From: Synechococcus sp. GreenBA-s
GTDB lineage: Bacteria; Cyanobacteriota; Cyanobacteriia; PCC-6307; Cyanobiaceae
NCBI RefSeq assembly: GCF_024345855.1
Contig: NZ_JAGQBX010000004.1
Span: 30,536 to 94,535 of the forward strand
DNA length: 64,000 nucleotides
Direction: 5' to 3'
A program made the position numbers and the translations under genes. The notes beneath the pieces were generated by a model that was not told the DNA's origin, did not search any database, and saw nothing but the letters and a program-made list of their open reading frames with translations. Below, one piece after another: positions 46,818-58,974 of the stretch; positions within the stretch are counted from its first letter, which is position 1; each line of letters starts with the position of its first letter.

Positions 46818-47423
46818 ATGGCCATCGCCACCCTGCGGGGCCGCCTCAGCGCCAGCGCCGCCGCGGTCACCCTTGGATTGGGGTTGATCGGCGCCAGCCC
46901 CGCTGCCCTGGCGGCCGAGCAGGTGGTGTTCGTGAGTGGCGCCTTCCGTCGCTCGATTCCGGTGGCGGATATGGAGCACCTGGCCCAGACCGGCCAGGCC
47001 CGCGGCCTGCTGGCGGATGTGATGGCCCTCGGCAAGCAGAAGCCGGCAGAGGTGGCCAAGCTGCTCAACCAGCCGCTCAGCCTGCCGCTGGTGCTCACCA
47101 GCCGGCTGCTCAGCACCCGCATCGGCGAGGCGATCCTGGCGCGGGTGGCCACGATCGTGTATCCGCTGAAGGCCAGCTCGGCGGGGGTGCCCGCCCTCAA
47201 GGCCGGCGTGATCAACGGCCTGGTGAGCGGCAACGGCAGCCTCACGGCGGTGGGATTCCTCAAGGCCTACCCGAACGATGAGATGGAGATCAGCATCCCG
47301 GCCCTGCTCCAGATCATGAGCAAGGCCAGTTCGATCAGCGCGCTGGTGAAGTACTTCTCCGACTCCCCCCTGGATGGCCTGCGGGGCGAAGAGGGGCAGA
47401 AGCCGGCGAAAAACGCCTCCTGA
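46818..47423 (+). CDS. Secreted alpha/beta-hydrolase-associated domain protein (DUF1400-like)
   Basis: A 201-residue exported protein. The signal peptide runs through AAAVTLGLGLIGASPAALAA. The mature part, EQVVFVSGAFRRSIPVADME, then HLAQTGQARGLLADVMALGK and KPAEVAKLLNQPLSLPLVLT, matches the all-helical DUF1400 domain that in cyanobacteria often precedes an alpha/beta hydrolase. Here the domain stands alone; no hydrolase catalytic Ser motif follows. It would act in the periplasm or thylakoid lumen. It follows the UbiB-family gene and precedes thrC by 42 bases, all rightward. Confidence 0.78.
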   Translation: MAIATLRGRLSASAAAVTLGLGLIGASPAALAAEQVVFVSGAFRRSIPVADMEHLAQTGQARGLLADVMALGKQKPAEVAKLLNQPLSLPLVLTSRLLSTRIGEAILARVATIVYPLKASSAGVPALKAGVINGLVSGNGSLTAVGFLKAYPNDEMEISIPALLQIMSKASSISALVKYFSDSPLDGLRGEEGQKPAKNAS

Positions 47424-47444
47424 ACAGGGTTCTGGCCCGGGCCG

Positions 47445-47450
47445 TAGATT
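47445..47450 (+). promoter_or_regulatory. Possible -10 (TAGATT) of thrC
   Basis: TAGATT lies 15 bases before the TTG at 47466 and 24 before the GTG at 47475, so it suits either start. Confidence 0.3.
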
Positions 47451-47465
47451 CGGCCCAGCCCCCCC

Positions 47466-48581
47466 TTGCCGCCCGTGCCCCTGCTGTCCTCCCTGCGCCG
47501 GCGCCTGGGACCCAAGCCCTCCATGCAGGACTGGCCGGGCCTGATCGAAGGCTACCGCCGCTGGCTGCCGGTGTCGGAGAAGACGCCCGTGATCACCCTG
47601 CGGGAGGGAGCCACGCCGCTGATTCCCGCCCCGGTGATCGCCGAGCGGATCGGCAAGGGCGTGAAGGTGTTCCTCAAATACGACGGCCTCAACCCCACCG
47701 GCTCCTTCAAGGACCGGGGCATGACCATGGCCATCTCCAAGGCCAAGGAAGCCGGCTCCGAGGCCGTGATCTGCGCCAGCACCGGCAACACCTCGGCCGC
47801 CGCCGCCGCCTATGCCCGCCGCGGTGGCATGCGGGCCTTCGTGCTGATCCCCGATGGCTATGTGGCCCAGGGCAAGCTGGCCCAGGCCCTGCTCTACGGC
47901 GCCGAGGTGCTGGCGGTGAAAGGCAACTTCGACCGGGCCCTGGCGATCGTGCGCGAGGTGGCCGAGCAGTACCCCGTCACCCTGGTGAACTCGCTCAATC
48001 CCTACCGCCTGCAGGGCCAGAAGACCGCCGCCTTCGAGGTGGTGGATGCCCTGGGCGAGGCCCCGGACTGGCTGTGCATCCCCGTGGGCAACGCCGGCAA
48101 CATCAGCGCCTACTGGATGGGCTTCAACGAGTACAAGGCCGCGGGCCACAGCCGCAAGCTGCCGCGGATGATGGGCTTCCAGGCCGCCGGCGCCGCACCG
48201 TTGGTGCTGGGCCACACGGTGGAGCAGCCGGACACGATCGCGACCGCGATCCGCATCGGCAACCCGGTGAACAAGGAGAACGCCCTCAAGGCCCGCTCCG
48301 AGAGCAACGGCGGCTTCATGGCCGTGACCGACGCCGAGATCATCGAGGCCTACAAGCTGCTGGGGGCCGGCGAGGGGGTGTTCTGTGAGCCCGCCAGCGC
48401 CGCCTCGGTGGCGGGCCTGATCAAGCGGCGGGAGGAGGTGCCCGCCGGCGCCACGGTGGTGTGCGTGCTCACCGGCAACGGCCTCAAGGACCCCACCACG
48501 GCCATCGAGCACAACGACTCGAAGTTCCACACCGGCCTGGAGGCCGTGACGGCCACCGTGGCCCAGGTGATGGGCTTCTGA
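47466..48581 (+). CDS. thrC: Threonine synthase
   Basis: ThrC converts O-phosphohomoserine to threonine with pyridoxal phosphate. The core motifs are TPVITLREGATPLIPAPVIA, KYDGLNPTGSFKDRGMTMAI with the PLP-binding Lys, CASTGNTSAAAAAYARRGG, and VCVLTGNGLKDPTTAI. The short form without the extra N-terminal domain is usual in cyanobacteria. The start is uncertain: TTG 47466, GTG 47475 or ATG 47523 are in frame; the basic LLSSLRRRLGPKP segment looks like a genuine N-terminus, which favours one of the first two. It is the last gene before the probable replication origin, as at the end of picocyanobacterial genomes. Confidence 0.95.
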   Translation: MPPVPLLSSLRRRLGPKPSMQDWPGLIEGYRRWLPVSEKTPVITLREGATPLIPAPVIAERIGKGVKVFLKYDGLNPTGSFKDRGMTMAISKAKEAGSEAVICASTGNTSAAAAAYARRGGMRAFVLIPDGYVAQGKLAQALLYGAEVLAVKGNFDRALAIVREVAEQYPVTLVNSLNPYRLQGQKTAAFEVVDALGEAPDWLCIPVGNAGNISAYWMGFNEYKAAGHSRKLPRMMGFQAAGAAPLVLGHTVEQPDTIATAIRIGNPVNKENALKARSESNGGFMAVTDAEIIEAYKLLGAGEGVFCEPASAASVAGLIKRREEVPAGATVVCVLTGNGLKDPTTAIEHNDSKFHTGLEAVTATVAQVMGF

Positions 48582-49130
48582 GCGGAGCCGCGGCCAGGTG
48601 CCGGTCGCGACCGCGACCCGGGGCCTGATCGCGGCCGCCCCCCGGACCGATCGCCCCAACCCCGATCCCCTTCAGCCCCGTGGTGCCTCGGCACTGCGGG
48701 GCTTTGTGCTGGGCGCCCCAGGCCGCCTCCACGCCGCAACCACCACCCCGGTCCTCCACAACCAGTTGAACAAGCGCCTGTCCACAAGCTGGGGAAAAGC
48801 GGCGGAGGGCCTTGGGAGAGGGGAGCAGCCCTGACCCGGCAGGCCACGAGTCGCTTTTCCCCAGAAGCGGGAAACGGTGGAAATCGAGGCCCTGTCCCAA
48901 AATCCAAAACCGGATTCCCCAGGCTGGGGGAAGCAAAAAACCAGTCATGGCAAGGGATCTGGACTGTTCTTCCCGTTTTCCGCACCCCCTACGACTGCTG
49001 GGTTCTTTTCTTCTCTAAGAAGATTTCAATCCGTTGGACAGTCGGGCAGCGGGTCGCGGGGATCCGTCCGGCCAGGCCCGTTGCGGATCGGGACGCCTTG
49101 TGGAACCGTGGAGGGCCCCCATGCCGCGCC
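48582..49130. other. Probable chromosomal replication origin (oriC)
   Basis: A 549-base stretch without a credible gene, directly upstream of dnaN, the usual oriC position in cyanobacteria. It carries several sequences close to the cyanobacterial DnaA box TTTTCCACA: TCCTCCACA 48752-48760, CTGTCCACA 48778-48786, TTTTCCCCA 48790-48798 (reverse) and 48855-48863, ATTTCCACC 48876-48884 (reverse), GATTCCCCA 48913-48921, and TTTTCCGCA 48976-48984. A CCCCAG-G-CTGGGG inverted repeat overlaps the sixth box. From 49001 to 49030 is a T/A-rich run, the most AT-rich DNA nearby and a candidate unwinding element. The neighbouring order thrC-oriC-dnaN supports the call. Confidence 0.82.
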
Positions 49131-50261
49131 ATGAAGCTGGTCTGCTCCCAGGCCGAACTCAATGCCAGCCTTCAGCTGGTGAGCCGGGCCGTGGCGGGCC
49201 GCCCGACCCATCCGGTGCTGGCCAACGTGCTGCTCACGGCCGATGCCGGCACCGGTCGCCTGAGTCTCACGGGGTTTGACCTGAGCCTCGGCATCCAGAC
49301 CAGCCTGCCGGCCTCGGTGCAGAGCAGTGGCGCCATCACCCTGCCGGCCCGCCTGTTCGGTGAGATCGTGGCGCGCCTCTCGTCAGACAGCCCGATCACC
49401 CTCAGCTGCGAGGAGGGCAGCGAGCAGGTGGAGCTCACCAGCCAGTCGGGCAGCTATCAGATGCGGGGCATGCCCGCCGACGACTTCCCCGAGCTGCCGC
49501 TGGTGCAGAGCGGCACCCCGATCCGCCTGGATCCCGAGGTGCTGATCAAGGGCCTGCGGGCCACCCTGTTCGCCAGCAGCAGCGACGAGGCCAAGCAGCT
49601 GCTCACGGGCGTGCACCTGGGCCTCGATGAGCAGGGCCTGGAGTGCGCCGCCACCGATGGCCACCGTCTGGCGGTGCTGCGCCTCGACAACACCACCCCC
49701 GGCACGGGCCTGATGGATGTGACGGTGCCGGCCCGCTCGCTGCGGGAGCTGGAGCGGCTGCTCTCGGCCCGCAGCGGCGGCGATCCGGTGAGCCTGTTCT
49801 GCGACCGGGGCCAGGTGGTGTTCCTCTGGGCCGACCAGGTGCTCACCAGTCGCAGCCTCGATGGCACCTACCCCAACTACCGCCAGCTGATCCCGGAGAG
49901 CTTCGCCCGCTCGCTGGTGGTGGACCGCCGTGCCCTGGTGGCGGCCCTGGAGCGGGTGGCGGTGCTGGCCGATCAGCACAACAACGTGGTGAAGATCACC
50001 AGCGATCCGGTGGCGGGCCAGCTGCAGATCAGCGCCGACGCCCAGGACGTGGGCAGCGGCTCCGAGGCCGTGGCCGCCGAGGTGAGCGGCGATGCGATCC
50101 AGATCGCCTTCAACGTGCGCTACGTGCTCGAGGGTCTCAAGGCCATCGCCGCCGAGCGGGTGGAGCTGCGCTGCAACGCCCCCACCACCCCCGTGGTGCT
50201 CTCCCCCCAGGACGACGGCGGCTTCACCTATCTGGTGATGCCGGTGCAGATCCGCAGCTGA
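49131..50261 (+). CDS. dnaN: DNA polymerase III beta subunit (sliding clamp)
   Basis: The clamp encircles DNA and tethers polymerase III. The 376-residue protein starts MKLVCSQAELNASLQLVSRA and includes HPVLANVLLTADAGTGRLSL, FASSSDEAKQLLTGVHLGLD, GTYPNYRQLIPESFARSL and, at the C-terminus, YLVMPVQIRS, which forms part of the pocket for partner proteins. These span the three repeated clamp domains. ATG 49131 is the family start; an in-frame upstream opening at 49098 is not conserved-looking. It lies just right of the probable origin and 4 bases before the next gene. Confidence 0.98.
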   Translation: MKLVCSQAELNASLQLVSRAVAGRPTHPVLANVLLTADAGTGRLSLTGFDLSLGIQTSLPASVQSSGAITLPARLFGEIVARLSSDSPITLSCEEGSEQVELTSQSGSYQMRGMPADDFPELPLVQSGTPIRLDPEVLIKGLRATLFASSSDEAKQLLTGVHLGLDEQGLECAATDGHRLAVLRLDNTTPGTGLMDVTVPARSLRELERLLSARSGGDPVSLFCDRGQVVFLWADQVLTSRSLDGTYPNYRQLIPESFARSLVVDRRALVAALERVAVLADQHNNVVKITSDPVAGQLQISADAQDVGSGSEAVAAEVSGDAIQIAFNVRYVLEGLKAIAAERVELRCNAPTTPVVLSPQDDGGFTYLVMPVQIRS

Positions 50262-50265
50262 GCCT

Positions 50266-51246
50266 GTGGCCCTGCCGGAACAGCTGCTGCTGAGCGACCT
50301 GCTGCGCCGCCGCGTGCGCGACGCCCAGGGTGTGGACCACGGACCCGGCGTACTGGCCTGGATGCATCCACCGGTGCACCGGCTGCTGGGCTGGATCAGC
50401 AAGCCCTCGGCCTTCGGCGATCGGCGCCTGGCCTGGCGGCTCAACCAGCTGCGGGGGCTGGCGGAGCTGGAGCTGTTCGTGGAGGGGGAGCCCGCGGTCA
50501 CCGACCTGATGACGGTGGAGCGCCTGCCGACCCTGATCGAGGCGGCGCTGGTGGGCCAGGGCGGCGCCGTGCTCGGCAGCGTGGCCGATGCCGCCGTGGA
50601 GCTGCGCAGCGGCCGGATCCGCCACTACCTGGTGGCCCGCAGCGATCCGCGCCTACCCGGCACCAGCCGCTGGCGCCTGGCCCCCGATCGCATCGTCGAT
50701 CAGCAGCCCGGCCAGGTGGTCACCGCCCTGCAGGGTCTCGACGACCTTCCCCTGGCCCGCGCCAGCGTGCGCCAGCAGTTCCTGCGCCGCTCCCGCCGCT
50801 GGCGCGACCAGGTGCAGGAGGAGACCGGCCGCCTGCGGGACCAGTTCCAGCAGGCGGGCGACCGCTTCGAGGAGCGCCTGGAGGGCTGGCTGGAGGAGCC
50901 CCCCTGGGACGAGGGCGAGCAGGCAGCTGGCTGGGAGGAACGGGGGCCGGAGCGGGAGTACGAGCCCGAACCCGAACCGGAACCGCGGCGTCGGCCCACG
51001 GCGGCACGGGAGGCGGAGAGGCGCTGGCCGGACCCCGGGCCCGAGCCGGACTGGCGCTCGCCCGAACCGTCAGCCGAGGCCTGGGATGACGACGACTGGG
51101 GCCTGGAGGAGTCTGAGCCTGAGGTCGCGGCGTGGGATCGCCCCTCCGATCCACCGGACGGTCCTGAATCGCGCCGCTCCCGCTACGGCGGTGCCTTCCG
51201 CGATGGGCCGCCACCCCCTGCCCCGGACGAGGATCCCTGGGTCTGA
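50266..51246 (+). CDS. PRC-barrel domain protein beside dnaN
   Basis: A 326-residue protein found at this position in picocyanobacterial genomes. The N-terminal half reads as a tandem PRC-barrel (DLLRRRVRDAQGVDHGPGVL, KPSAFGDRRLAWRLNQLRGL, GGAVLGSVADAAVELRSGRI), a beta fold that binds RNA or photosynthetic components in other proteins. The second half is a charged helix (QVQEETGRLRDQFQQAGDRF) and a long disordered tail dominated by Pro, Glu, Arg and Trp. Function is unknown. GTG 50266 is the start, 4 bases after the dnaN stop, so the two are co-transcribed. Confidence 0.8.
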   Translation: MALPEQLLLSDLLRRRVRDAQGVDHGPGVLAWMHPPVHRLLGWISKPSAFGDRRLAWRLNQLRGLAELELFVEGEPAVTDLMTVERLPTLIEAALVGQGGAVLGSVADAAVELRSGRIRHYLVARSDPRLPGTSRWRLAPDRIVDQQPGQVVTALQGLDDLPLARASVRQQFLRRSRRWRDQVQEETGRLRDQFQQAGDRFEERLEGWLEEPPWDEGEQAAGWEERGPEREYEPEPEPEPRRRPTAAREAERRWPDPGPEPDWRSPEPSAEAWDDDDWGLEESEPEVAAWDRPSDPPDGPESRRSRYGGAFRDGPPPPAPDEDPWV

Positions 51247-51390
51247 GGGACACTCTCGAGCCTCCTGGCCCTGGACTCTGCCGATCGGGACAGCCTGGAC
51301 GCTGTCGCGCAGACCGGCCGTCCGGGCGCAGCCCAACCCCGCCCCCGGTGAGTCGCTCGGCGAGACTGGAACCCACTTGCCCAGCTCCCT

Positions 51391-53814
51391 GTGGTCGTTG
51401 CCCCACCCGAGTACTCCGTTCCTGAGGCCCTCAAGAAGGAGAACCTGCGCCAGGCCGACTACGACGAGATCTGCCGCCGCCTCGGCCGCGCCCCCAACAG
51501 GGCCGAGCTGGGCATGTTCGGGGTGATGTGGTCGGAGCACTGCTGCTACCGCAACTCGCGGCCCCTGTTGCAGGGCTTCCCCACCACCGGGCCGCGCATC
51601 CTGGTGGGCCCGGGTGAGAACGCCGGCGTGGTGGATCTGGGCGAGGGCCAGCGCCTGGCCTTCAAGATCGAGAGCCACAACCACCCCTCGGCCGTGGAGC
51701 CGTTCCAGGGGGCGGCCACGGGCGTGGGCGGCATCCTGCGCGACATCTTCACCATGGGTGCACGGCCGATCGCCCTGCTCAACGCCCTGCGCTTCGGGCC
51801 CCTGGAGGACGAGCGCAATGTGGGCCTGATGGAGGGTGTGGTGGCCGGCATCGCCCACTACGGCAACTGCGTGGGCGTGCCCACCGTGGGCGGTGAGGTG
51901 GCCTTCGACCCCAGCTACTCCGGCAACCCGTTGGTCAATGCCATGGCCCTGGGCCTGATGGAGACCGAGGAGATCGTCTGCTCGGGCGCCGAGGGCGTGG
52001 GCCATCCGGTGGTCTACGTGGGCAGCACCACCGGCCGCGACGGCATGGGAGGCGCCAGCTTCGCCTCGGCCGAGCTCACCGATGCCTCGCTCGACGACCG
52101 CCCCGCCGTGCAGGTGGGCGACCCCTTCCTGGAGAAGGGCCTGATCGAGGCGTGCCTCGACGCCTTCAAGAGCGGCGATGTGGTGGCCGCCCAGGACATG
52201 GGCGCCGCCGGCCTCACCTGCAGCTGCTCGGAGATGGCCGCCAAGGGGGGCCTGGGCATCGAGCTCGACCTCGACAAGGTGCCCGCCCGCGAGGCCGGCA
52301 TGACCCCCTACGAGTTCCTGCTGAGCGAATCCCAGGAGCGGATGCTGTTCGTGGTCAAGCCCGGTTGCGAGCAGGCGCTGATGGAGCGCTTCACCCGCTG
52401 GGGCCTGCAGGCGGCGGTGGTGGGCCGGGTGCTGCAGGAGAACGTGGTGCGGGTGCTGCAGAACGGCGCCGTGGCCGCCGAAGTGCCCGCCAGCGCCCTT
52501 GCCGACGACACGCCGATCAACCACCACGACCTGCTCAGCGAGCCCCCGGCCGAGATCCAGGCCCACTGGCGCTGGCGCGAGGCCGATCTACCCGCGGCCA
52601 CGGCCGCCGGCATCACGCCGGCCGGCGGGGCGTTCGCGGGCCAGAGCCTGGGCTGGGGCCCGGTGCTGCGCGCCCTGCTCGATGACCCCACCATCGCCTC
52701 CAAGCGCTGGGTGTTCCGCCAGTACGACCATCAGGTGCAGGCCAACACCGTGCTGCCCCCGGGCGGTGGCGATGCGGCGGTGGTGCGGCTGCGGCCCCAG
52801 CTGGGCCAGGGTTCCCTGGAGGCCGCGACCCGCGGCGTGGCGGCGGTGGTCGACTGCCCCAACCGCTGGGTGGCCCTCGATCCCGAGCGCGGCGGCATGG
52901 CGGCGGTGGCCGAGGCCGCCCGCAACCTCAGCTGCGTCGGCGCCGAGCCCCTGGCCGTGACCGACAACCTCAACTTCCCCTCGCCGGAAACCCCCACCGG
53001 CTACTGGCAGCTGGCCCTGGCCTGCCGTGGCCTGTCGGCCGCCTGCAGCGCCCTGGAGACCCCCGTCACCGGCGGCAACGTCTCCCTCTACAACGAGACC
53101 CGCCGGCCCGACGGCTCGATGCAGCCGATCCACCCCACGCCGGTGGTGGGCATGGTGGGCCTGGTCCACGACCTCAGCCAGGTGCGGGGCCTGGCCTGGC
53201 GAGAGGCGGGGGACCTGATCTGGTTGCTGGGGGCCCCCCTGGAAACGGGCGCAGCAGCAGCAGGGGTCGACGGCACCGCCACCGCTGGTCCCGATCCCCG
53301 CGTGGGCCTGGCCGGCAGCAGCTACCTGGAGCGCCTGCACGGCCAGGTGACCGGCCGGCCGCCGGAGATCGATCTGGCCCTGGAGAAGACCGTGCAGGCC
53401 TTCCTGCGCCAGGCGATCGCCGACGGCCTGGTGGCCTCCGCCCACGACCTCAGTGACGGTGGCCTGGCGGTGGCCGCGGCCGAGGCCAGCATCGCCTCGG
53501 GCCTGGGGGCCCACCTGGAGCTGCCGGCCGGCGCGGTGCGCCTCGATCGGCTGCTGTTCGCCGAGGGCGGGGCCCGCATCCTCGTGAGCGTCCCCCCGGC
53601 CCAGACCGCCGCCTGGCAGCAGGCCCTGGATCAGGCCGCCGCCTCCGGCCGCCCGGTGCCGGCCCAGTGCCTGGGGGTGGTGGAAGCCGACCCGGAACTC
53701 TCGATCACCCAGGCGGGCACCTCGCTGCTGCGGGAAGACCTGGAGCCCCTGCGCCAGGCCTTCGAGCAGGCGATTCCCCGCCGCATCGGCGCCGCCGTGC
53801 CTCCGACCCACTGA
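51391..53814 (+). CDS. purL: Phosphoribosylformylglycinamidine synthase subunit PurL
   Basis: PurL catalyses the fourth purine step with PurS and PurQ, neither of which is in the window. The 807-residue small-type PurL shows [100 protein letters not shown] and, in the second half, [12 protein letters not shown] and [20 protein letters not shown]. These are the two homologous ATP-binding halves. GTG 51391 is the only sensible start. It lies 38 bases upstream of purF. Confidence 0.97.
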   Translation: MVVAPPEYSVPEALKKENLRQADYDEICRRLGRAPNRAELGMFGVMWSEHCCYRNSRPLLQGFPTTGPRILVGPGENAGVVDLGEGQRLAFKIESHNHPSAVEPFQGAATGVGGILRDIFTMGARPIALLNALRFGPLEDERNVGLMEGVVAGIAHYGNCVGVPTVGGEVAFDPSYSGNPLVNAMALGLMETEEIVCSGAEGVGHPVVYVGSTTGRDGMGGASFASAELTDASLDDRPAVQVGDPFLEKGLIEACLDAFKSGDVVAAQDMGAAGLTCSCSEMAAKGGLGIELDLDKVPAREAGMTPYEFLLSESQERMLFVVKPGCEQALMERFTRWGLQAAVVGRVLQENVVRVLQNGAVAAEVPASALADDTPINHHDLLSEPPAEIQAHWRWREADLPAATAAGITPAGGAFAGQSLGWGPVLRALLDDPTIASKRWVFRQYDHQVQANTVLPPGGGDAAVVRLRPQLGQGSLEAATRGVAAVVDCPNRWVALDPERGGMAAVAEAARNLSCVGAEPLAVTDNLNFPSPETPTGYWQLALACRGLSAACSALETPVTGGNVSLYNETRRPDGSMQPIHPTPVVGMVGLVHDLSQVRGLAWREAGDLIWLLGAPLETGAAAAGVDGTATAGPDPRVGLAGSSYLERLHGQVTGRPPEIDLALEKTVQAFLRQAIADGLVASAHDLSDGGLAVAAAEASIASGLGAHLELPAGAVRLDRLLFAEGGARILVSVPPAQTAAWQQALDQAAASGRPVPAQCLGVVEADPELSITQAGTSLLREDLEPLRQAFEQAIPRRIGAAVPPTH

Positions 53815-53852
53815 GGCACAATGATGAAACGAACCTGAAGGTGGGATGGCCC

Positions 53853-55394
53853 GTGCCGATCGACCAGCCTGACCAGCCCACCCAGGTCCTACAGGCTGTG
53901 CCTGCCGCCAGCATCCCTGCCGCCGGCACCGCGGCCACTCCGGAGCGGCCCGACAAGCCCGAGGAGGCCTGCGGCGTCTTCGCTGTACTGGCACCGGGTC
54001 AGCCCGTGGCCAACCTCACCTACTTCGGCCTCTACGCCCTGCAGCACCGCGGCCAGGAGTCGGCCGGCATCGCGGTGTTCGACGACGGCCAGGTGCGCCT
54101 GCACAAGGACATGGGCCTGGTGAGCCAGGTGTTCGACCAGGACGTGCTGGAGCGCATGCCCGGCAGCCTGGCCATCGGCCACAACCGCTACTCCACCACC
54201 GGCAGCAGCCGCGCCTGCAACGCCCAGCCCGTGGTGCTGATGACCCGCCTGGGCCCCTTCGCCCTGGCCCACAACGGCAATCTGGTGAACGCCGGCGAAC
54301 TGCGCGAGGCCATCGCCGCCGACACCCCCGAGGCCGAGTTCACCTCCACCACCGACTCCGAGCTGATCGCCTTCGCGCTGCAGCACGCGGTGAATGGGGG
54401 GCTCGACTGGGACGGGGCGATCCGCCAGGCCGCCGGCCGCTGCCGCGGTGCCTTCAGCCTGGTGATCGGCACCCCGGAGGGTCTCTATGCCCTGCGGGAC
54501 GGCCACGGCATCCGCCCCTTGGTGTTCGGCCACATGGGCGAGCTGGAGGAGGCCCAGTGGGTGGCCAGCAGCGAGAGCTGCGGCCTGGACATCATCGGCG
54601 CCAGCTTCGACGGCGATGTCAACCCCGGCGAACTCATTCACTTCCGCCAGGGTGATCCCAACCCCCACCGGGAGCAGTGGTGCAGCGAACCCGCGAAGCT
54701 GTGCGTGTTCGAGATGATCTACTTCGCCCGGCCCGACAGCCGCTTCTTCGGCGAGTCGCTCTACAGCTACCGGGTGCGCATCGGCGAGGCCCTGGCCCGT
54801 GAGACCCCCGTGGAGGCCGACATCGTGATCGGCGTGCCCGATTCCGGCATCCCGGCCGCCATCGGCTACTCCCAGCTCAGCGGCATCCCCTTCGGCGACG
54901 GCCTGATCAAGAACCGCTACGTGGGCCGCACCTTCATCCAGCCCACCCAGGCGATGCGCGAGGCCGGCATCCGCGTGAAGCTCAATCCCCTGCCGGATGT
55001 GCTGGCCGGCAAGCGGGTGGTGGTGATCGACGACTCGATCGTGCGCGGCACCACCAGCCGCAAGCTGGTGGCCGCCCTGCGGGAGGCCGGCGCCACCGAG
55101 GTGCACATGCGCATCAGCTCGCCGCCCGTCACCCACCCCTGCTTCTACGGCATCGACACCGACACCCAGGACCAGTTGATCGCCGCCCGCCTCACCCTGG
55201 AGGAGATTGCCGCCCACCTCGGCGTCGATTCGCTGGCCTACCTGAGCAAGCAGGGCATGGTGGAGGCGGCCCAGGCCAATGCCAGCCACTTCTGCACCGC
55301 CTGCTTCGACGGCGCCTATCCGATCGCCATGGAGGAATCGCTGCGCAACAGCAAGCTGATGCTGGAGCCGGCCGGCATTGCCGCCACCGTCTGA
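53853..55394 (+). CDS. purF: Amidophosphoribosyltransferase PurF
   Basis: PurF makes phosphoribosylamine from PRPP and glutamine, the committed purine step. The 513-residue precursor is cleaved before Cys40 (EEACGVFAVLAPGQPV), which becomes the N-terminal nucleophile, so a 39-residue propeptide is removed. GHNRYSTTGSSRACNAQPV is the glutaminase core and VVVIDDSIVRGTTSRKLVAA the PRPP loop. Cysteines in AKLCVFEMIYFARPDS, THPCFYGIDT and FCTACFDGAYP match the oxygen-sensitive 4Fe-4S type of PurF. GTG 53853 is chosen because AGGTGG lies 8 bases upstream. It follows purL at 38 bases and converges with the gyrase-like gene. Confidence 0.97.
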   Translation: MPIDQPDQPTQVLQAVPAASIPAAGTAATPERPDKPEEACGVFAVLAPGQPVANLTYFGLYALQHRGQESAGIAVFDDGQVRLHKDMGLVSQVFDQDVLERMPGSLAIGHNRYSTTGSSRACNAQPVVLMTRLGPFALAHNGNLVNAGELREAIAADTPEAEFTSTTDSELIAFALQHAVNGGLDWDGAIRQAAGRCRGAFSLVIGTPEGLYALRDGHGIRPLVFGHMGELEEAQWVASSESCGLDIIGASFDGDVNPGELIHFRQGDPNPHREQWCSEPAKLCVFEMIYFARPDSRFFGESLYSYRVRIGEALARETPVEADIVIGVPDSGIPAAIGYSQLSGIPFGDGLIKNRYVGRTFIQPTQAMREAGIRVKLNPLPDVLAGKRVVVIDDSIVRGTTSRKLVAALREAGATEVHMRISSPPVTHPCFYGIDTDTQDQLIAARLTLEEIAAHLGVDSLAYLSKQGMVEAAQANASHFCTACFDGAYPIAMEESLRNSKLMLEPAGIAATV

Positions 55395-55444
55395 GTTTGG
55401 TGTCTGAGTTGGTCGTCTGAGTGGGGGCGCCTCAGGGGTGCCCC

Positions 55445-57955
<2,511 letters not shown>

Positions 57956-58048
57956 CCGGTGCTGGGCTCTGGGGGCGGAAAGTGGCGCTCAGCCTACAGA
58001 TCCCGTCCAGGCCAACCCAGCGCCGCTCCGCTGCTGGAGCCCGCGGGT

Positions 58049-58945
58049 CTAGGGCCCCTCGTCGTCGCCGCTGCTGGCCCCGGCGTTGGCCTGGGCCCGC
58101 TCCACCGCCGTCTTCAGTTCGGTGCGGCCCAGCAGGGTGCGGGTGGCGGAGCGCAGCCGATCGCCCCACAGCTGTTCCTTCTGGTAGCTGTCGAGCACGT
58201 AGTTGGGCTCATCCGCCAGGGCGCTGTTGGCCAGTTCGATCGCCTCCGGGCTGCCGGCCTTGCCGGCATTGAGGGCGGCGGCCAGGGCCAGCCTGGGCTC
58301 GGCCGCATCGGCCTTGATCGCCAGCACGCGGCGCCAGCGCTGGATCGCCTCGCTCTCCTTGCCCTGCTCGTAGAGCACCAGCGCCTGGTTGTTGATCGAC
58401 TCCCAGAAGTCCTTGCGCAGGGTGGCCGCCTGCTCGAAGGCCTCCAGGGCGGCGCTGCGGTTGCCCATCAGGATCTGGGCGTTGCCGAGGTCGAAATACC
58501 CGCTGGCGTTCTTCGGGTCGAGCTTGAGGCCCTGGCGGATCAGCCCGCTGGCGTCCTTGGGCTTGCCGTCCCGCAGGGCCAGGGAGCCCTCGGCGAACCA
58601 GATGCCGGGGTTGTTGGGGTCCAGCTGTTTGGCCCGGGCCAGCGCCACGCCCGCCTTCTGGATCTGGTTGCTGCGCAGCTGGGATTCGGCCAGCAGCACC
58701 CAGCCGCGGGGATCCTGGGGCAGCAGCTGCACCGTCAGGGCCGCCAGCCGGGCGGCATCCTCCGCCTGGCCCAGCCGCAGCAGTCGGGCGGCGGCCTGGG
58801 CGATGCCGAGGCCGGCGGCCTCCAGGTCCCGGTTGCCGGGCACCAGCACGTAGGGCACCAGGGCCTGGGCAGGCCGTGGGATCGCCAGCAGCGCCCCGAC
58901 CACCAGGGGGACCGCCGCCAGGGACCTCAACCAACGCGGAGCCAT
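58049..58945 (-). CDS. Exported TPR-repeat protein
   Basis: A 298-residue protein with a signal peptide (PLVVGALLAIPRPAQA) and at least five tetratricopeptide repeats, for instance RGWVLLAESQLRSNQIQKAG, GIWFAEGSLALRDGKPKDAS, SGYFDLGNAQILMGNRSAAL and SINNQALVLYEQGKESEAIQ. It should mediate protein contacts in the thylakoid lumen or periplasm. The C-terminus is polar. It is part of the conserved origin block and is probably co-transcribed with queG, whose stop lies 26 bases upstream. A TAGGCT element overlaps the queG stop, 23 bases before the ATG, so it may also have its own promoter. Confidence 0.88.
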   Translation of the reverse strand: MAPRWLRSLAAVPLVVGALLAIPRPAQALVPYVLVPGNRDLEAAGLGIAQAAARLLRLGQAEDAARLAALTVQLLPQDPRGWVLLAESQLRSNQIQKAGVALARAKQLDPNNPGIWFAEGSLALRDGKPKDASGLIRQGLKLDPKNASGYFDLGNAQILMGNRSAALEAFEQAATLRKDFWESINNQALVLYEQGKESEAIQRWRRVLAIKADAAEPRLALAAALNAGKAGSPEAIELANSALADEPNYVLDSYQKEQLWGDRLRSATRTLLGRTELKTAVERAQANAGASSGDDEGP

Positions 58946-58968
58946 CGCGGCCGTTCCTTCCAACGCCC

Positions 58969-58974
58969 AGCCTA
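58969..58974 (-). promoter_or_regulatory. Possible -10 (TAGGCT) of the TPR gene
   Basis: Minus-strand TAGGCT begins with the queG stop codon TAG and lies 23 bases before ATG 58945. It is the same hexamer as before the DAHP synthase gene. Confidence 0.35.
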
